6,787 bases of DNA from Nitrosopumilales archaeon (GTDB lineage Archaea > Thermoproteota > Nitrososphaeria > Nitrososphaerales > Nitrosopumilaceae), in NCBI GenBank assembly GCA_016838795.1, contig JAEHKQ010000140.1:1-6787 (forward strand), given 5' to 3'. Below the pieces are notes generated by a model, which was given only the letters and a program-made list of their open reading frames with translations, made no database searches and was not told the DNA's origin. Position 1 is the stretch's first letter. Each line of letters starts with the position of its first letter. The translations under genes were made by a program, and so were the position numbers. Positions 4,350 through 6,787 of this stretch are shown piece by piece.

Positions 4350-5495
4350 GTGAACGTAAGGGTTATAGTAATTATGTTGTTTTTGGTGATGGTAGGGACA
4401 TTTACCTCCACTGCTTTTGCACAGCAGTTTAAAGAACCAGATTATGAAATGCATGGCGGAGAGGTTTTAGGTTTTGCGTTAGACCCAGAAACTGCAACCC
4501 TAACAATTTTGATAGACCCCCAAGGCAAGGGGGAATTACACATAACATTACCAAGAAATTTGATCGATGCAAAAGATGGTTCTGAGGATGAAGATTTTAT
4601 CGTGCTCATCAATGGATTAGAATATTATTTCTTTGACGAAACCATAACATCATCTGATAGAACGGTTACAATTCCATTTGGAAGATTTAATTCTGAAATA
4701 TCAATAATGGGAACACAGGTTTTTTCCCGAGAACTAACCCCTGCAGCAACTGTTCAACCACAACAACAAATAGAAAACAAGATAATATCAGAATTAGGAA
4801 CAGAAATACCTGACGGTAAAGCAAAACTGTTGATATTTTCTGACACTAAATGGTCAGGTGCACTTCAGGCTTCGGGTTTTGATTATACCGAAGTAACCGG
4901 TCAACGTGATAAAAGTATCATTTTTGGATGTGAAACCTCCATAATACGTGAGGGAGTTTTTGGTGCAAGGTTTCAAAAAATGACAGACGAGGGTTACTTG
5001 AGAATTGTAGCAATTCAGAATCAAAAAATTATGGACCAGAGTTCAACAGAAGAGCGAATGGGGGAGATAATCATAAACGGTAATTGTGTATCTGGTTTTG
5101 GATCTGGGTCCGGAGGGGGTGCGTGTCTTATCGCTACGGCTACCTTTGGTTCTGAGCTAGCTCCACAAGTTCAACAGTTGCGAGAACTGCGGGATAACAA
5201 ATTACTACAAACTAATTCAGGTTCGGCATTTATGTCAGGCTTTAATCAATTCTATTATTTGTTCTCTCCAACCATTGCAGACTGGGAACGAGAAAGTCCG
5301 ATATTCAAAGAGGCTGTTAAGCTAACTATTACACCATTACTAACATCATTATCCATTCTAAATTATGTCGATATGGATTCAGAATCTGAAGTTCTAGGAT
5401 ATGGAATCAGTTTGATTCTGTTGAACATTGGAATGTATTTTGCTGCTCCCGCTCTTTTAATTACAAGATTGAATAAAAGATTTAAAGGGCTTTAA
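4350..5495 (+). CDS. Secreted/membrane CFI-box-CTERM domain protein
   Basis: With a GTG start the protein has 381 residues. Residues 1-24 form a clean signal peptide (basic NVR, hydrophobic IVIMLFLVMVG, TAFA cleavage site before QQ). Residues 25-245 are a beta-rich extracellular region with two cysteines (C194, C246). A Gly/Ser linker (249-257) leads to the CFI-box at C259: CLIATATFGS, then V274, LR-x2-R (277-281), G291, F294, YY (302-303) and SP-x-IA (306-310). This matches the C-terminal CFI-box-CTERM domain found in many archaeal and bacterial surface proteins. Two hydrophobic stretches follow (about 323-337 and 348-371), then a basic RLNKRFKGL tail, so the domain is probably membrane-embedded with a cytoplasmic end. 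Its function and any processing at the Cys are not established. An ATG at 4254 is in frame but would place 32 extra residues before the signal peptide and start inside repeat R2. Confidence 0.88.
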   Translation: MNVRVIVIMLFLVMVGTFTSTAFAQQFKEPDYEMHGGEVLGFALDPETATLTILIDPQGKGELHITLPRNLIDAKDGSEDEDFIVLINGLEYYFFDETITSSDRTVTIPFGRFNSEISIMGTQVFSRELTPAATVQPQQQIENKIISELGTEIPDGKAKLLIFSDTKWSGALQASGFDYTEVTGQRDKSIIFGCETSIIREGVFGARFQKMTDEGYLRIVAIQNQKIMDQSSTEERMGEIIINGNCVSGFGSGSGGGACLIATATFGSELAPQVQQLRELRDNKLLQTNSGSAFMSGFNQFYYLFSPTIADWERESPIFKEAVKLTITPLLTSLSILNYVDMDSESEVLGYGISLILLNIGMYFAAPALLITRLNKRFKGL

Positions 5496-5549
5496 TCACC
5501 TCCGTAAAAAACTAGTGGCCACAATTAAAGTTGAAATAAAAACCAGCCG

Positions 5550-5570
5550 TTAACAGTTCGTATCAAATAT
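5550..5570 (+). repeat. R1 intergenic repeat, copy D
   Basis: TTAACAGTTCG then TATCAAATAT, one base from copy A although about 4.2 kb away. It lies between the convergent CFI-box (+) and 5649-5933 (-) genes. The A-rich tail follows directly at 5571-5593, and R2 follows after a further 18 bases. Confidence 0.8.
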
Positions 5571-5593
5571 GAATAAAAAAAGAAATTAGAAAA
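5571..5593 (-). terminator. A-rich R1 tail, possible T-rich terminator of the 5649-5933 gene
   Basis: On the minus strand it is T-rich with a T7 core, like 2038-2060, which it matches at 22 of 23 positions. It lies about 55 bases beyond the stop of the minus-strand gene, with R2 in between. Confidence 0.4.
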
Positions 5594-5611
5594 CAGAAGA
5601 TTTTTCAAATC

Positions 5612-5647
5612 TGAATCATACGAATCCAGTTAGGGATACTATCAAAT
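5612..5647 (+). repeat. R2 direct repeat, downstream copy
   Basis: The sequence runs TGAATCATACGAATCCAGTT then AGGGATACTATCAAAT, in the same orientation as 4255-4292. It ends one base before the stop codon of the minus-strand gene at 5649. Confidence 0.75.
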
Positions 5648-5648
5648 C

Positions 5649-5933
5649 TTAATTAGAAGTTTCGAGCTGTTCACGAAAATCCTTGGCGTGTTTAAACAGA
5701 ATTTTTTGGATCTCTTTCACGTCATCATTTTTGGGGGCTTTGTGATAGTGCAAGAAGAATTGATTCCTGCAAAAGTCATCAGCCCTGCCCATGTACCATC
5801 CATACAAAAAGTCGTCTTCGTGGGTACACTCCCAAATCTCTTTAAAACCTGTGTTTTCTTTAGCTATAATTTGCAAAGACTTGCTGAGCTCTCTTTCCAA
5901 TAATTTACGAAATTCCGAGTCTAGAACCATCAT
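5649..5933 (-). CDS. Small soluble protein of unknown function, 94 residues
   Basis: The protein is charged and mostly helical at both ends (EFRKLLERELSKSLQIIAKE; DVKEIQKILFKHAKDFREQL), around an aromatic centre (DDFLYGWYMGRADDFCRNQF, then FLHYHKAP) with conserved-looking Trp, Tyr, Cys and His residues. No membrane segment and no motif I can name; a lineage-specific archaeal protein is likely. Two adjacent ATGs (5931 and 5928) give starts differing by one residue. The divergent spacer to the gene at 5989 is only 55 bases and contains CCAAAATAGG (5960-5969 read on the minus strand), whose position could serve either gene as a TATA-like box. The antisense frame over 5688-5903 is a shadow. Confidence 0.65.
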   Translation of the reverse strand: MMVLDSEFRKLLERELSKSLQIIAKENTGFKEIWECTHEDDFLYGWYMGRADDFCRNQFFLHYHKAPKNDDVKEIQKILFKHAKDFREQLETSN

Positions 5934-5988
5934 GAACTCACATTATATTGTACTTTGACCTATTTTGGCATAGTGATGGAACGCAATC

Positions 5989-6393
5989 ATGAAAAATGAA
6001 ATAGCTGCACAGCTGTGCCTTGGTGTTATACTAAAAGAGAGTAATCTGCCGTCAGCAAACAGATTGGCCCTACAAAACATTGACCAAGCAGCTGGCGCAG
6101 CACTCAAGCTTTATGCCTCTCAACATGAACTAGATACAAACACGAGTGATGTTTTCACATCCGTTTTACCTGATGTAAAAGCTAAAAATTTGATAATTGG
6201 CAGCGATGCAAAAGCCATAATGAAATGTCATAAGATCATTGATGAAATCACTTTTAGTAATTCTGTGGTAGAAACTCAGGTAGTCGATGAGTATATAACA
6301 TTAGTTAAAATTCTTTTAGCATACCTGCATAACTATCGAGCAACCAAAGCCAAGTGGGCAGAGCTGGTAAACAATATTAGAAAATCATTATGA
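5989..6393 (+). CDS. Helical protein of unknown function, 134 residues
   Basis: It reads as an all-helical soluble protein: an N-terminal helix with a Cys (IAAQLCLGVILKES), an Ala-rich helix (NIDQAAGAALKLYASQHEL), a short linker with DVFTSVLPDVKAKN, then three more helices including VVDEYITLVKILLAYLHNY and a basic C terminus. No catalytic motif or family was recognised, and no transmembrane segment is convincing. The stop codon overlaps the ATG of the next gene (ATGA at 6390-6393), so the two are co-transcribed and probably translationally coupled. A partner role with the small zinc ribbon that follows is an inference from this coupling. Confidence 0.7.
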   Translation: MKNEIAAQLCLGVILKESNLPSANRLALQNIDQAAGAALKLYASQHELDTNTSDVFTSVLPDVKAKNLIIGSDAKAIMKCHKIIDEITFSNSVVETQVVDEYITLVKILLAYLHNYRATKAKWAELVNNIRKSL

Positions 6394-6548
6394 CTGAAAA
6401 CCACGTATCGTCTACATTTCATTTTATGCCGTGTCAATATTGTCCAGATTGTGATGAATTGCTTTGCAAATTAAATTCTGACATCAAGGGGAATTTTAGA
6501 GGGTGGTGCAGTAGCTGTAAACTTATTTGGTTATTATCAGGAAATTAA
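6390..6548 (+). CDS. Small zinc-ribbon protein, 52 residues, coupled to the upstream gene
   Basis: A short gene in the +2 shifted frame after the 5989 gene, starting at the ATG that shares four bases with its stop. The protein has cysteines C15, C18, C21, C26, C40 and C43. C18-x2-C21 (YCPDCDELLC) with C40-x2-C43 (WCSSCKLIW) make a plausible four-Cys zinc ribbon; C15 and C26 are additional. Nothing outside the ribbon is recognisable, and I know no named family. Its TAA (6546-6548) overlaps the stop codon of the convergent gene at 6545. ATGA coupling and the regular Cys spacing make it likely real despite its size. Confidence 0.75.
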   Translation: MTENHVSSTFHFMPCQYCPDCDELLCKLNSDIKGNFRGWCSSCKLIWLLSGN

Positions 6549-6736
6549 AACTTACCAACCCCTATTGTTGGTTTTGAAACCCAAAATTTCTTGCGACAGT
6601 TATAACACAGATGCCATCGATGTGGTTTCAAGGCATACCAACCACGATCTATGTGCAGAGTTCCACAATCTGGACAATACAGACTGATCTTGACATCAAT
6701 ATCTTTCCTATGAATCGTGGATCTTTTTTTTTTCAT
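6545..6736 (-). CDS. Zinc-ribbon protein with PH-x2-H-x-C motif, 63 residues
   Basis: After a very basic N terminus (MKKKRSTIHRK) comes a zinc ribbon: C21-P-D-C24-G, then H28, then the segment K37-P-H39-R-W-H42-L-C44-Y-N-C47, an aromatic FWV and a closing PTIGVG. Four cysteines with H39 and H42 nearby suggest one zinc site. The PH-x2-H-x-C-x2-C plus terminal GV pattern reminds me of short hypothetical zinc-ribbon proteins common in phage genomes; this is from memory and needs a search. The ATG is followed by a run of ten A on the coding strand. A TATA-like AATGTTTATG (6761-6770) lies about 29 bases upstream. The function is unknown; nucleic-acid binding is plausible. Confidence 0.8.
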   Translation of the reverse strand: MKKKRSTIHRKDIDVKISLYCPDCGTLHIDRGWYALKPHRWHLCYNCRKKFWVSKPTIGVGKF

Positions 6737-6760
6737 TCAAACTTTTTTTCCAATTACAAC

Positions 6761-6770
6761 CATAAACATT
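6761..6770 (-). promoter_or_regulatory. Candidate TATA box of the 6545-6736 gene
   Basis: On the minus strand this reads AATGTTTATG, placing transcription start within a few bases of the ATG at 6736. Confidence 0.4.
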
Positions 6771-6787
6771 ACACTTTTACCTTTAGC

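Noticed and set aside
1331..5647. CRISPR array
   Set aside because: Repeat spacing is irregular and large, and genes lie between copies.

Overview
The window looks like ordinary chromosomal sequence from an ammonia-oxidising archaeon of the Nitrososphaerota (Thaumarchaeota), most likely the Nitrosopumilus/Nitrosarchaeum side. The grounds are AT-rich DNA, compact small genes on both strands, archaeal TATA-like boxes about 25-30 bases upstream of start codons with almost no Shine-Dalgarno sequences, GTG/TTG starts, many small zinc-ribbon proteins, a secreted CFI-box-CTERM protein and an archaeal-type CDP-alcohol phosphotransferase. The lineage is inferred from family recognition; no marker gene is present.

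Layout. 1-663: 3' part of a membrane CDP-alcohol phosphatidyltransferase that continues upstream of the window. 699-1001: small GIY-YIG-like protein lacking the usual catalytic Arg. 1095-2475: a run of small genes, comprising a DUF5679 zinc ribbon (+), a DUF1059 protein (-), a double zinc-knuckle protein (+) and a membrane-anchored winged-helix protein (-). 2649-3512: SPFH/prohibitin-family protein (+) with a TTG start, convergent with a one-helix membrane protein (3522-3833, -). 3961-4227: small soluble unknown (-). 4350-5495: secreted or membrane CFI-box-CTERM protein (+), best started at a GTG. 5649-5933: unknown (-). 5989-6548: a helical unknown and a 52-residue zinc ribbon overlapping by ATGA (+). 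6545-6736: a further zinc ribbon (-), whose stop codon overlaps the previous one tail to tail.

Three real genes are shorter than 60 codons and easily missed: 1095-1238, 1360-1527 (-) and 6390-6548. Five of the fourteen genes encode small proteins with paired Cys or Cys/His metal-binding motifs.

The most unusual structure is between the genes. A roughly 21-base repeat (R1, TTAACAGTTCG-TATCAAATGT) occurs four times in the same orientation, three times between convergent genes, and the first three copies bracket single small genes. A second, 36-38-base repeat (R2) occurs twice in direct orientation, on either side of the CFI-box gene. R1 and R2 share the ending TATCAAAT. Two R1 copies are followed by a near-identical 23-base A-rich tail that reads as a T-rich terminator on the opposite strand. 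No complete pathway or defence system can be assembled here; apart from the coupled 5989/6390 pair, the genes look like independently transcribed single units.
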